Below the pieces are notes generated by a model, which saw nothing but the letters and a program-made list of their open reading frames with translations, had not been told where the DNA came from and did no database searches. Positions 20,168 through 27,432 of a stretch of 64,000 nt of DNA are shown here, in pieces. Both the position numbers and the translations under genes were made by a program. Every line of letters begins with the position of its first letter. Position 1 is the stretch's first letter. The DNA lies in NCBI RefSeq assembly GCF_017355985.1, contig NZ_JAFIQU010000001.1:496001-560000 (forward strand). The letters run 5' to 3'. This DNA comes from Arenibaculum pallidiluteum (GTDB taxonomy: Bacteria; Pseudomonadota; Alphaproteobacteria; Azospirillales; Azospirillaceae).

Positions 20168-20943
20168 ATCGCGAGCGCCTCGGGCATCAGCGCCTCGAGC
20201 TGCCGGATCCGGTTCTCCGGGCCCGGGTGCGTCGACACGAACTCGGGCTGGCGCTCGCCGGACTGCGCCATGTTGCGCCACAGCTCCACCGCCTGCCGCG
20301 GATCGTAGCCGGCACGGGCCATCAGCTCCAGCCCGACCCGGTCGGCGTCCAGCTCCTGGTTCCGCGAGTAGGGCAGGATCAGCCCGTACTGGGCGCCGGC
20401 CCCGAGAAGCGCCGAGATCTCCTGCGCCCCTCCCATCCCGCCGAGCGCCAGGGCAGAGCTCAGGATCTGCGTTCCAGCCTCGGTGGCGAGCTGGGTGCTC
20501 ACCCGCTCCGCCGCATGCTGGCGCAGGTTGTGACCGACCTCGTGCCCGATCACGGCGGCGAGCTGGTCCTCGTTCTTCGCGAAACGGAACAATCCCTCAT
20601 AGACACCGATCTTGTTGCCCGGCAGCGCGAAGGCGTTCGCATCGGGCGAGGCGAAGACCCGCACCTCCCATTGCTGCGGGTTCTGCCCGGCGGCGCTGAG
20701 GATCCGTGCCGACACGTTGCGCGCCGCCGCATTCAGCGTCGCATCCCGCGAGGAAGGCGTCTCCTGGGTGATCTGCTCCCAGCTCTGCCGGCCCATGTCG
20801 GCGAGCTGCTCCTGCGAGACCAGGTTCAGCCCGAACCCGGTGCCGCCGTCAACGCAGCCCGACAGCGATGCCGCGGCGGCGACGAGCAGCGCGGCGGCCC
20901 GACGGCTGCGGGCAGCGGATGCGCGGCGGAGTGTGCTGAGCAT
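20149..20943 (-). CDS. M48-family metalloprotease lipoprotein (LoiP/YcaL/BepA-like)
   Basis: This is a periplasmic zinc protease of the M48B group, which in other bacteria handles misassembled outer-membrane proteins. From ATG 20943 the 264-residue protein has an Arg-rich n-region, a hydrophobic core and the lipobox LSGC (Cys30). The zinc site is HEVGH at 134-138 with the third ligand Glu in NQELDADRVG around residue 197. Conserved substrate-strand text FALPGNKIGVYEGLF precedes it. No TPR domain follows, unlike BepA. Two other starts lie upstream (ATG 20964, TTG 20994). Confidence 0.92.
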   Translation of the reverse strand: MLSTLRRASAARSRRAAALLVAAAASLSGCVDGGTGFGLNLVSQEQLADMGRQSWEQITQETPSSRDATLNAAARNVSARILSAAGQNPQQWEVRVFASPDANAFALPGNKIGVYEGLFRFAKNEDQLAAVIGHEVGHNLRQHAAERVSTQLATEAGTQILSSALALGGMGGAQEISALLGAGAQYGLILPYSRNQELDADRVGLELMARAGYDPRQAVELWRNMAQSGERQPEFVSTHPGPENRIRQLEALMPEALAIYRSSR

Positions 20944-21018
20944 GGAGACGACTCTTCGGTGCATGATGGAACGGGATCGGACGCACCCGTGCAACGATGC
21001 CGAAGCGCCTTCGGTTCC

Positions 21019-21438
21019 TCAGGCGCTCCGGCGGAGCGGGAGATCGTCCATGGCGGCCAGAGCCTGAATTGTCCCGGCCAGAGCCGGCCAGTTCAACGGC
21101 TTGCGGAGGAAGCCGTCGGCCCCCTCGGCGATGAGGGCGAAACGGTCGTCCGCCTTCATCAGGTTGCACAGGACCACCACCGGGACAAGCCCCCTGTCGC
21201 CCGGGACGGCGCGGATGCGTCGCAGGGCGGCAAGGCTGTCCGCAACAGCATCGGGCAGGTCTAGAAGCACGAGATCGAAGTTCCGCGCGCGGACCGCGTC
21301 AGCGGCGCGCAGCGGATCTGCCGAGCTCTCGACCGTGACGCCCATGCGCCCGAGGGCCGCCTCGACCATTGCCCGGTTCATATCGTTGTAGCCGGCCACC
21401 AGCACGCGCCGTACCACTCCGGGTCCCTGCTCCGCCAT
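21019..21438 (-). CDS. Stand-alone receiver domain with an atypical acidic pocket
   Basis: A 139-residue receiver-fold protein. The usual DD pair is replaced by GYNDMNR (Asn18-Asp19); a candidate phospho-acceptor Asp60 lies in LVLLDLPD, and Lys113 in FLRKPL. The Thr/Ser position reads VVLCNLMKADD, also atypical. Phosphorylation may therefore be weak or absent. ATG 21438 follows CGGAACGGGAAG, a reasonable ribosome site. It is 71 bases downstream of another receiver gene on the same strand, suggesting an operon. Confidence 0.8.
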   Translation of the reverse strand: MAEQGPGVVRRVLVAGYNDMNRAMVEAALGRMGVTVESSADPLRAADAVRARNFDLVLLDLPDAVADSLAALRRIRAVPGDRGLVPVVVLCNLMKADDRFALIAEGADGFLRKPLNWPALAGTIQALAAMDDLPLRRSA

Positions 21439-21509
21439 CTTCCCGTTCCGATGCCTCAATCCCGCGAGCGTTGCATCGTGACGGTTGAGATCGCGTTAAC
21501 AGCACAACC

Positions 21510-21878
21510 CTATGCGGGCAGCAGGCGGTTGACCACCGACAGGAAGTCACCCGGCGCGAAGGGCTTGTCGAGCGTCGCGGCAGCGCCTAGCGCGCGGGCG
21601 GCTGGCAGAAAATCGTCGCCGTTCAAATCGCTGCCCGCCGACACGACCATCACCGGAATGTCCGGGCGCGCGATCCTGACATGACGCACGACCTCCAGCC
21701 CATCGCCGACGGGCATGAAGATGTCCGTGACGACGAGATCGAACGCCTCGCGCCCGAGACGCTCGATCCCCCGCGACCCGTTTTCCGCCTCGACCACGTC
21801 GTGCCCAACGTTCTTCAGGCAGGTCACCATCAGGCGCCGGCTGAGAGGTTCGTCCTCGATCACCAGGATCCGGGCCAC
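21510..21878 (-). CDS. Stand-alone CheY-like receiver domain
   Basis: A 122-residue single-domain response regulator with a complete active site: acidic pair in LVIEDEP, phospho-acceptor Asp52 in LVVTDIFMPVGDGLEVV, Ser in VVSAGS and Lys in TLDKPFAPGDFL. Translation starts at a GTG (21878) with CAGGGGTGG upstream. It is probably cotranscribed with the atypical receiver that follows. No kinase or output partner is adjacent; the tyrosine-phosphatase-like gene upstream on the same strand is 163 bases away. Confidence 0.87.
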   Translation of the reverse strand: MARILVIEDEPLSRRLMVTCLKNVGHDVVEAENGSRGIERLGREAFDLVVTDIFMPVGDGLEVVRHVRIARPDIPVMVVSAGSDLNGDDFLPAARALGAAATLDKPFAPGDFLSVVNRLLPA

Positions 21879-22041
21879 GGCGTCAATCCACCCCTGCCCG
21901 GTAGGGAGCCCGATGTCCGGGACGCGGCATGCGAAACTCCACGGTTCGGCAACGTTCCTTTCCGGATATGCTCCCGCACCCTTCCGTGAACGAAGTCCTC
22001 TTCGGTATAGGGAGCATACCGCTTGCGGGGAGAACCCCTCT

Positions 22042-22620
22042 CTAGAAGGACGACTTAAGATCGTCGGGGACCTCTCGTGCGCGGCCGTTCTCGATCATGA
22101 AGCGTGCGAGTTCGGGGCGCGCCATTGTCATGGCGCGGTAACGCGCATGGGCCGCAGCGACGAGTTCGCCGCGGCGGTTCAGCAGCCGGTCTCCGATCTC
22201 GATCATCCGGAGATTGGGCCACGCCTTGACCCGGATGCGGGCCACCTCGGCCATGGCCTCGGAGGCCGGCCTGTCCGGCCTTGCCTGGGCCAACAGCAGC
22301 GTCATGGCGGCCGTCGAGCGCGAGATGCCGGCATGGCAGTGCACCAGCAGATGCGACGCTCGCGCCGCATCGTCGCCGAGTTCACGGCCGAAGGCGAGCA
22401 GCGCCTCGACGTGTTCGGGCCCGGGCTGGACCTGTCCCGGAAGGGGTTCGATCACATCGTGGAAGTGGAGCTGCAGGCGACGATGCTCGCCATACCGCCC
22501 GAAGGCGGTCGGCTCTTCCCTGCCGGGGTCTAGGATCGAGAGCACATGGGTCGCGCCGGTCTCGCAGTGGCCTTCGAGCTCGTCGAGGCCGCAGACCGTT
22601 ATTCCAAAGGGGACGAACAT
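22042..22620 (-). CDS. Tyrosine/dual-specificity phosphatase-like protein
   Basis: A 192-residue cytoplasmic protein with the cysteine-phosphatase P-loop HCHAGISRS, giving nucleophile Cys95 and phosphate-binding Arg101. A plausible general-acid Asp lies about 40 residues earlier in LQLHFHDVIEP. The overall pattern (ITVCGLDELE..., HVLSILDP..., HCHAGISRST) matches small bacterial protein-tyrosine-phosphatase-like proteins found widely in alphaproteobacteria. The natural substrate is not known. GGAG lies 6 bases before the ATG. It is 45 bases downstream of the crotonase gene on the same strand. Confidence 0.85.
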   Translation of the reverse strand: MFVPFGITVCGLDELEGHCETGATHVLSILDPGREEPTAFGRYGEHRRLQLHFHDVIEPLPGQVQPGPEHVEALLAFGRELGDDAARASHLLVHCHAGISRSTAAMTLLLAQARPDRPASEAMAEVARIRVKAWPNLRMIEIGDRLLNRRGELVAAAHARYRAMTMARPELARFMIENGRAREVPDDLKSSF

Positions 22621-22665
22621 GAAAGGCTCCGGTGCCGGGGAACTTCAAACAGGGCTGCCGGCACT

Positions 22666-23439
22666 TCAGCTCCCGCGGGCGAGGACGCGCGATGCGGCCT
22701 CCCAGTGGTCTTCGTGAAGCCAGCATTCGACGAAGCGGGTATGCTCCACCGCATCCAGCTCGGCGCGCGGCGCGCCCTCCCGCGCGGCGCGGACCAGCGC
22801 CTTGACCGAGCGCAGCACATGCGCGGGCCGCGCCAGGATCGGCGCCGCAAAGGCTTCCACGGCCGCGTCCAGGTCCTGGCCGGGATCGGCCACGCTGTCG
22901 ACCAGGCCGCAGGCGCGGGCGGCAGAGGCGTCCAGGATCTCCGCCGCGGTCAGCAGGCGCAGCGCCGCCGAGGGTCCGACCAGGCGGATCAGGTCGATCC
23001 CGCCTCCCCAGCCGGTGGAAAGGTTCAGCCGGCCCTGGACGAAACCCAGCCGGGCATGATGCGCCGCCACGCGGAAGTCGCAGGCCATGGCCAGTTCGGC
23101 GCCGCCGCCGAGCGCGTCTCCGTTGAGCGCCGCGACGACCGGCACGGGAAGGCGCCGCACGGCGTCAAGCGCCGCGCGGGCGGTCGCCGCCATCGTCTCG
23201 GCCTCGGCGCGGCCACGCACCGCGTCCAGCTCGCGCAGGTCGCCGCCCGCGGCGAAGCTGCGGTCCCCCGCTCCCGTCAGGACGGCAAGGCGGATTCCAT
23301 CCTCGGCCGCCGCCCCTTCGAAAGTGGTCCGCAGGGCTTCGAGCAGTCCGACGCTGAGCGCGTTCCGCTTCTCGGGACGGTCGATCCGGACCACGAGAAC
23401 AGGGCCGCGGCGCTCGGCGGATAGGTGTCTCGGGACCAT
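22666..23439 (-). CDS. Enoyl-CoA hydratase/isomerase-family protein (crotonase fold)
   Basis: A 257-residue crotonase. Oxyanion-hole segments are visible as RSFAAGGDLREL and ALNGDALGGGAELAMACDFRVAA. Where hydratases carry E-x-x-L-G-x-x-P-x-x-GG, this protein reads GRLNLSTGWGGG, so the usual catalytic glutamates are not evident. The reaction (hydration, isomerisation or decarboxylation of an acyl-CoA) cannot be assigned. ATG 23439 is preceded by an excellent GAGGAAGGA site, which rules out the longer upstream frame. It is divergent from the cold-shock gene. Confidence 0.9.
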   Translation of the reverse strand: MVPRHLSAERRGPVLVVRIDRPEKRNALSVGLLEALRTTFEGAAAEDGIRLAVLTGAGDRSFAAGGDLRELDAVRGRAEAETMAATARAALDAVRRLPVPVVAALNGDALGGGAELAMACDFRVAAHHARLGFVQGRLNLSTGWGGGIDLIRLVGPSAALRLLTAAEILDASAARACGLVDSVADPGQDLDAAVEAFAAPILARPAHVLRSVKALVRAAREGAPRAELDAVEHTRFVECWLHEDHWEAASRVLARGS

Positions 23440-23581
23440 GCGATTCCTTCCTCGACGGCCGCGCGATCGTAGTCCATGATCCCGAGAAGACAAGCGGGCT
23501 TGCGCCGGTGTCACGGCACTCCCACTTCGGGGGGGGCGCGCCCGGCGCGTTCGCTATTTTCGCTGGAGTTACTAGGTACCG

Positions 23582-24172
23582 ATGCGTTTTTCCAATCCGC
23601 CCCGCAACAACTTCTTCCGCCAGTCGACGCCGATCGCGTCCGATGTGCCTGCAACCGTGAAGTGGTTCAACCCCGAGAAGGGCTTCGGCTTCGTCGCCTT
23701 CGAGGACGGTTCTCCCGACGCCTTCCTGCCCGCCTCCGTCGTCGAGGCCGCCGGGCATGACAGCCTTCCCGACGGGGCGACGGTGGTTGTCGACCTGGTC
23801 CAGGGCAACAAGGGTCCCCAGGTCGGCGCGCTGCACAGCGTCGACGTGTCGACCGCGGCCGCCCGGCCGCGGCGCAACGACCGGCCGGGCTTCGGCGGCG
23901 GCGACCGCGGCGGGTTCGGCGAGCGCGCCCCGCGCCCGCGCCGCGACTTCGACGACGGCCCCACGGAGAGCGTGGACGGCACCGTGAAGTGGTTCAACGC
24001 AACCAAGGGGTTCGGCTTCATCTCCCCGGATTCCGGCGGCAAGGACATCTTCGTCCATGCCAGTGCCCTGGGCCGGTCCGGCCTGCATGACCTCGCCGAG
24101 AACCAGCGCGTGCGCGCGCAGGTGCGGCAGGGCCAGAAGGGTCCGGAGGCCGTCTCGGTCGAGACGATCTGA
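23582..24172 (+). CDS. Double cold-shock-domain protein
   Basis: A 196-residue nucleic-acid-binding protein with two cold-shock domains. The first (residues ~22-90) carries ATVKWFNPEKGFGFVAFE; the second (~130-196) carries GTVKWFNATKGFGFISPD and DIFVHASAL. The RNP1-like KGFGF is intact in both; the FVH of RNP2 is replaced by FLPAS in the first copy. A Gly/Arg-rich linker (PRRNDRPGFGGGDRGGFGER) joins them and may itself bind RNA. Such two-domain proteins are common in alphaproteobacteria and act as RNA chaperones. GGAG precedes the ATG, and a strong terminator follows. Confidence 0.94.
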   Translation: MRFSNPPRNNFFRQSTPIASDVPATVKWFNPEKGFGFVAFEDGSPDAFLPASVVEAAGHDSLPDGATVVVDLVQGNKGPQVGALHSVDVSTAAARPRRNDRPGFGGGDRGGFGERAPRPRRDFDDGPTESVDGTVKWFNATKGFGFISPDSGGKDIFVHASALGRSGLHDLAENQRVRAQVRQGQKGPEAVSVETI

Positions 24173-24196
24173 GCGGGGCTCGTTTAGCGGACCTCG

Positions 24197-24237
24197 CGAG
24201 GCCGCACCGCCGCAGGGCGGTGCGGCCTCGCTGCTTT
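24197..24237 (+). terminator. Terminator after the cold-shock gene
   Basis: A perfect 15-bp inverted repeat (24197-24211 with 24216-24230, loop GCAG) begins 24 bases after the stop codon and is followed by CTGCTTT. The stem is long and GC-rich, although the U-tract is short. Confidence 0.8.
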
Positions 24238-24330
24238 CAGGGGCATCCGGCACGGGCGGCGCAGGCGGGATCCCGCATCGCCGCGCTCTCTCTTGACCTC
24301 ATCTCGCCACGAACGAAGCCTCGCAGCGTC

Positions 24331-24861
24331 ATGAACGCCAAGCGTCCCGCCGCCATAGCCCTGGCCATCCTTGCGGTCCCCGTCCTGGCTTATGGGGGAC
24401 TGGCTGTCGCCGTGGGCCGCGACGGGGTCTGGGCGGCACTGTTCGGCGCGCCTTCGCGGCTGCCGGTCGACTTCACGCGGCCGGAAGCGCTGGCCGACGG
24501 GCCGCCCAACCGGGTCCTGATGTGCCCGCCCGGGTACTGCGCCGGCCGGGAGCATGCAACGAGCCCGGAATTCACCGTCGCGGCCGAGGACCTGCGTGCC
24601 GCATGGGAACGCGCAGTGGACGCCCGGCCCAATATCCGCAAACTCGGCGGGACGGCGGACGGGTTGCAGGCGGACTACGAGGCGCGCACGCCTCTGCTGC
24701 GCTTTCCCGACACGATCACGGTGCGCTTCATCCCGCTCGCTCCCGGCAGGTCCAGCCTGGCGGCGTTCAGCCGGTCCCATTACGGCCATAGCGATTTCGG
24801 CGTGAACGAGGCGCGCCTCCGCGCGTTGCTGCAGACGGTGGAGGAGGAGATCCGGCGATGA
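24331..24861 (+). CDS. DUF1499-family membrane-anchored protein
   Basis: A 176-residue protein with one N-terminal hydrophobic segment (IALAILAVPVLAYGGLAVAV) that acts as a signal anchor. The rest matches the DUF1499 pattern: NRVLMCPPGYC, FPDTITVRFIPL and SRSHYGHSDFGVNEARLRALL. The function of the family is unknown. The ATG at 24331 is chosen over the longer open frame because it precedes the membrane segment directly. Its stop overlaps the next start (ATGA), so it is translationally coupled to the DUF2141 gene. Confidence 0.88.
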   Translation: MNAKRPAAIALAILAVPVLAYGGLAVAVGRDGVWAALFGAPSRLPVDFTRPEALADGPPNRVLMCPPGYCAGREHATSPEFTVAAEDLRAAWERAVDARPNIRKLGGTADGLQADYEARTPLLRFPDTITVRFIPLAPGRSSLAAFSRSHYGHSDFGVNEARLRALLQTVEEEIRR

Positions 24862-25286
24862 GACCCTTGGCGGCCGCAGCCGCGGGCCTGATGCTTGCCG
24901 CCACGGGAGCCCTGCCGGCGCGCGCGGCGACCGTCGAGGTCGTCGTCGAGGGCCTGCGCAACGCCACGGGCCAGATCCTCGTCGCGGTCTGCCCAGAAAG
25001 CCTCTTTCTCGGCCGCGAGTGCCCCTGGGTCTCGCGCGTGCCCGCGCGCGGCCAAAGTATCGTCGCGCGGCTGGAGGGTGTGCCGCCCGGCATCTATGCC
25101 ATCCAGGCAATCCATGACGAGAACGCGAACATGGACCTGGACCGGAACTTCGTTGGCTACCCTCTTGAAGGTCTGGGGTTCAGCAATGACGCGCCCATCC
25201 GGTTCGGCCCGCCACGCTTCGGCGACGCCGCCGTGACGGTGCGCGACCCCGAGACCCGCGCGCGCCTGACCCTGCGCTATTTCTGA
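24858..25286 (+). CDS. DUF2141-family secreted protein
   Basis: A 142-residue exported protein with a signal peptide (cleavage near LPARA-ATV) and the DUF2141 pattern: VEGLRNATGQILVAVC, LEGVPPGIYAIQAIHDENANMDLD and PLEGLGFSNDAP. The DxNxDxD-like cluster DENANMDLD resembles a calcium-binding loop, a feature seen in the family. The role is unknown. Coupled to the DUF1499 gene by an ATGA overlap; a bidirectional hairpin lies about 30 bases after the stop. Confidence 0.88.
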   Translation: MRPLAAAAAGLMLAATGALPARAATVEVVVEGLRNATGQILVAVCPESLFLGRECPWVSRVPARGQSIVARLEGVPPGIYAIQAIHDENANMDLDRNFVGYPLEGLGFSNDAPIRFGPPRFGDAAVTVRDPETRARLTLRYF

Positions 25287-25311
25287 TTCCTGGATTCTGC
25301 ACCCTCGACGC

Positions 25312-25335
25312 GAAAACGGGCCCCGAGGGGCCCGT
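25312..25335 (-). terminator. Intrinsic terminator between convergent genes (U-tract on minus strand)
   Basis: A perfect 9-bp inverted repeat (25316-25324 with 25327-25335) is preceded on the plus strand by AAAA. Read on the minus strand this gives a GC stem followed by TTTTCG, an intrinsic terminator for the two small leftward genes. It may also slow transcription from the DUF2141 side. Confidence 0.7.
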
Positions 25336-25367
25336 CCCGCGATACGGCCGCACGCGGCGTGCCGTGA

Positions 25368-25568
25368 TCAGGACTTCGTGCGGGGGTCGTGGGTGTGATG
25401 GCGGTCGCGCTCCCCGCCCCCGGTTCCAACGCGGCTGCGGTCGGGATTGGTGGGCGCGCCGGGCTCCGGCCGCCCGTCGATCTCGACGTCCCGCGGCTTG
25501 TCCGCGTTCTGCTGGCTGGAGCCGGGGCCGCCATGGTGGCGGTCGGTGTTGCCGGTGGTCCTGGACAT
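25368..25568 (-). CDS. Small hydrophilic disordered protein (66 aa), second of a pair
   Basis: The ATG at 25568 lies two bases after the stop of the upstream small gene (TGA-CC-ATG). The 66-residue product (starting MSRTTGNTDRHHGG) is very polar, rich in Gly, Arg, Asp, His and Pro, with no hydrophobic core; it should be intrinsically disordered. No known family is recognised. A terminator follows within 60 bases. Tight spacing with its neighbour and the downstream terminator support a real bicistronic unit, but coding potential alone is weak for so short a frame. Confidence 0.5.
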   Translation of the reverse strand: MSRTTGNTDRHHGGPGSSQQNADKPRDVEIDGRPEPGAPTNPDRSRVGTGGGERDRHHTHDPRTKS

Positions 25569-25570
25569 GG

Positions 25571-25759
25571 TCAGCGGTCCTGCTGGTAACCCTGGTGGGT
25601 GGTGTTCTGCTTCACGTTGCCCTGCCTGTCCTGCTCGGCAAGGTTGCTCGGCGGGCTGCGGTCGTTGCCCATCACGGCAGGCCGCTCGGGGTTGGTGTGG
25701 TCGCCGGGCCCCTTGGTACTGCGACCGGCGGGCGGAACGGGGGGCATCTTGTTCGTCAT
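25571..25759 (-). CDS. Small hydrophilic disordered protein (62 aa), first of a pair
   Basis: A strong ribosome site (AAGGAGAGG) lies directly before ATG 25759. The 62-residue product starts MTNKMPPVPPAGRSTKGPGD and ends NTTHQGYQQDR; it is Pro, Asn and Gln rich, with no signal peptide or hydrophobic core. My impression is that similar 55-65 residue proteins occur in other alphaproteobacteria, but I cannot confirm this here. It heads a two-gene unit and lies upstream of, and on the same strand as nothing but, its small partner. Function unknown. Confidence 0.65.
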   Translation of the reverse strand: MTNKMPPVPPAGRSTKGPGDHTNPERPAVMGNDRSPPSNLAEQDRQGNVKQNTTHQGYQQDR

Positions 25760-25844
25760 CGATCCTCTCCTTGCGGATGCCGTGACGGCACCAACAGGTC
25801 CCCCGCCGGGGCGTTCCCCTCAAGGCGCGGAAAGGCTGAGGACC

Positions 25845-27314
25845 TCAGCCGGTGCGCCGCCGGCCCGCCAGGGCGCGGAACATGCGGACCGCATGCCCGA
25901 TGGCCGCGGCTCCCCCGCCATGCGAGAGGCCGAGCGCGGCGCGGAACAGATCGGCATCGGCGGGGCGCGGCAGCTCGAAATGCGGTCGGAACCGGCCGCG
26001 GCGCAGGCTGACGGCCTTGGTCCGCGTCAGGGCGAGCAGCCCCTCCGCCCCGCGCGTCGCGCCATAGCCGCTCTCCCGCGCCCCGCCGAAAGGCAGGCGC
26101 GGATCCGCGGTCGGGACGATCAGGTCGTTGATGCAGACGCTGCCCGCCCGCAGCCGCATGGCCAGCGCGCGTGCTGCCACCTCGGGCCCGAAGACGGATG
26201 CGCCCAGTGCATAGGGGCAGTGCCGGTCCATGGCCAGCGCCTCCTCGGCACCGGTGACCGGAACCAGGCTCACCACCGGCGCGAAGACGTCCTCGCGCAG
26301 CAGGCCAAGATCCGGCGCGGCATCGGCGACGACCAGCGGCGCCATGGCGGGGGCATCCGGGTCGGGCCATGCCCCTAGCGCCCGCGCGCCCGCCGCCCGG
26401 GCCTCGGCCGTCAGGACGGCAAGCCGCCGCCGCACCGGCTCCGGGACCGGCGCCGGCGGGATCGCCGCGGCGCGCGGAACGAGCAGCTTCTCCAGCTCCG
26501 CCATCATGCCGCGCGGCACGAAGGCGCGGCGCGGCGCGATGCAGGTCGCCCCGCCATTTAGGCGCAGGCCGTAGGCCAGGGCATCCGCGACCAGGGGCAG
26601 ATCCGCCCCCTCCAGCACGAAGACCGGATCGTTGCCCGAAAGCTCCAGGATGGCCGGCGTGAGCCGCGGGGCCAGGTCGGCGAGCACCCGGCGCCCGGTC
26701 GCGGCCGAGCCCGTCAGCACGACGAGGTCGACGCCCGCCTCCACCGCCGCGCGGGCCTCGCCGGGATCATCGCCGAGGACCTCGAAGAGGCCCGTGGGCA
26801 GCCCCGCCCCGGCAAGCGCCTCTCGCAGGGCCATCATGGGCGGCGCGCAGCCGGCCGCCGGCTTCACCAGGACGGCGTTGCCCGCGGCAAGCGCCTGAAG
26901 GACCTGAACGCCTGGAAGATACAAGGGATAGTTGGACGGCGCGATGACCAGGACGAGGCCCACGGCTTCGCGCCGGATCTCGGCCTCGACCCCGAAGAGC
27001 CAGGACGGCCGGCCGCGCCGGCCAAGCCGGCGCGGCGCCAGCAGGGCTGCCGCCTCCCTTTCCAGGAAGCGGATCGCATCGAGCATCGGGATCAGCTCCA
27101 GCGCCAGCCCCTCTCCGGGAGCGCGCCCGGGCCGATCGCCGAGCGCGCCGGCGATCGGCCCGGGCCGCGCGGCAAGATGTCGGCGCAGGCGGGAAAATAC
27201 GGCCAGGCGCGCCTTGGTGGACAGGGACGCCCAGCCAGGCTGCTCCGCACGTGCCCGGCCGCAGGCCGCCCCGACCGGTGCCAGCGTCACGGTCGTCCTG
27301 TCGTCGGCATCCAT
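25845..27314 (-). CDS. Aldehyde dehydrogenase, probably of carotenoid-aldehyde type
   Basis: A 489-residue NAD(P)-dependent aldehyde dehydrogenase. The Rossmann segment GLVLVIAPSNYPLYLPG, glycine motif VLTGSAATGRRVL, catalytic glutamate in LELSGNDPVFV and nucleophilic cysteine in NGGATCIAPRR are all present. It is divergent from crtN across 118 bp, and C30 carotenoid pathways use an aldehyde dehydrogenase to convert the terminal aldehyde to the carboxylate that is later glycosylated, so that role is inferred from context. ATG 27314 has AAGGGG 11 bases upstream; a GTG three codons earlier is possible. Confidence 0.85.
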   Translation of the reverse strand: MDADDRTTVTLAPVGAACGRARAEQPGWASLSTKARLAVFSRLRRHLAARPGPIAGALGDRPGRAPGEGLALELIPMLDAIRFLEREAAALLAPRRLGRRGRPSWLFGVEAEIRREAVGLVLVIAPSNYPLYLPGVQVLQALAAGNAVLVKPAAGCAPPMMALREALAGAGLPTGLFEVLGDDPGEARAAVEAGVDLVVLTGSAATGRRVLADLAPRLTPAILELSGNDPVFVLEGADLPLVADALAYGLRLNGGATCIAPRRAFVPRGMMAELEKLLVPRAAAIPPAPVPEPVRRRLAVLTAEARAAGARALGAWPDPDAPAMAPLVVADAAPDLGLLREDVFAPVVSLVPVTGAEEALAMDRHCPYALGASVFGPEVAARALAMRLRAGSVCINDLIVPTADPRLPFGGARESGYGATRGAEGLLALTRTKAVSLRRGRFRPHFELPRPADADLFRAALGLSHGGGAAAIGHAVRMFRALAGRRRTG

Positions 27315-27432
27315 CGGCGCCACTACCCCTTGATCGTTCCCGACTGCGAAACACTCTCACTGCGCGAACAGACAATCGGTTCCGGCGGCCGCGCCGGCAA
27401 GGGCCGCCCGGCGGTCCCACCAAGGGGGAGTC

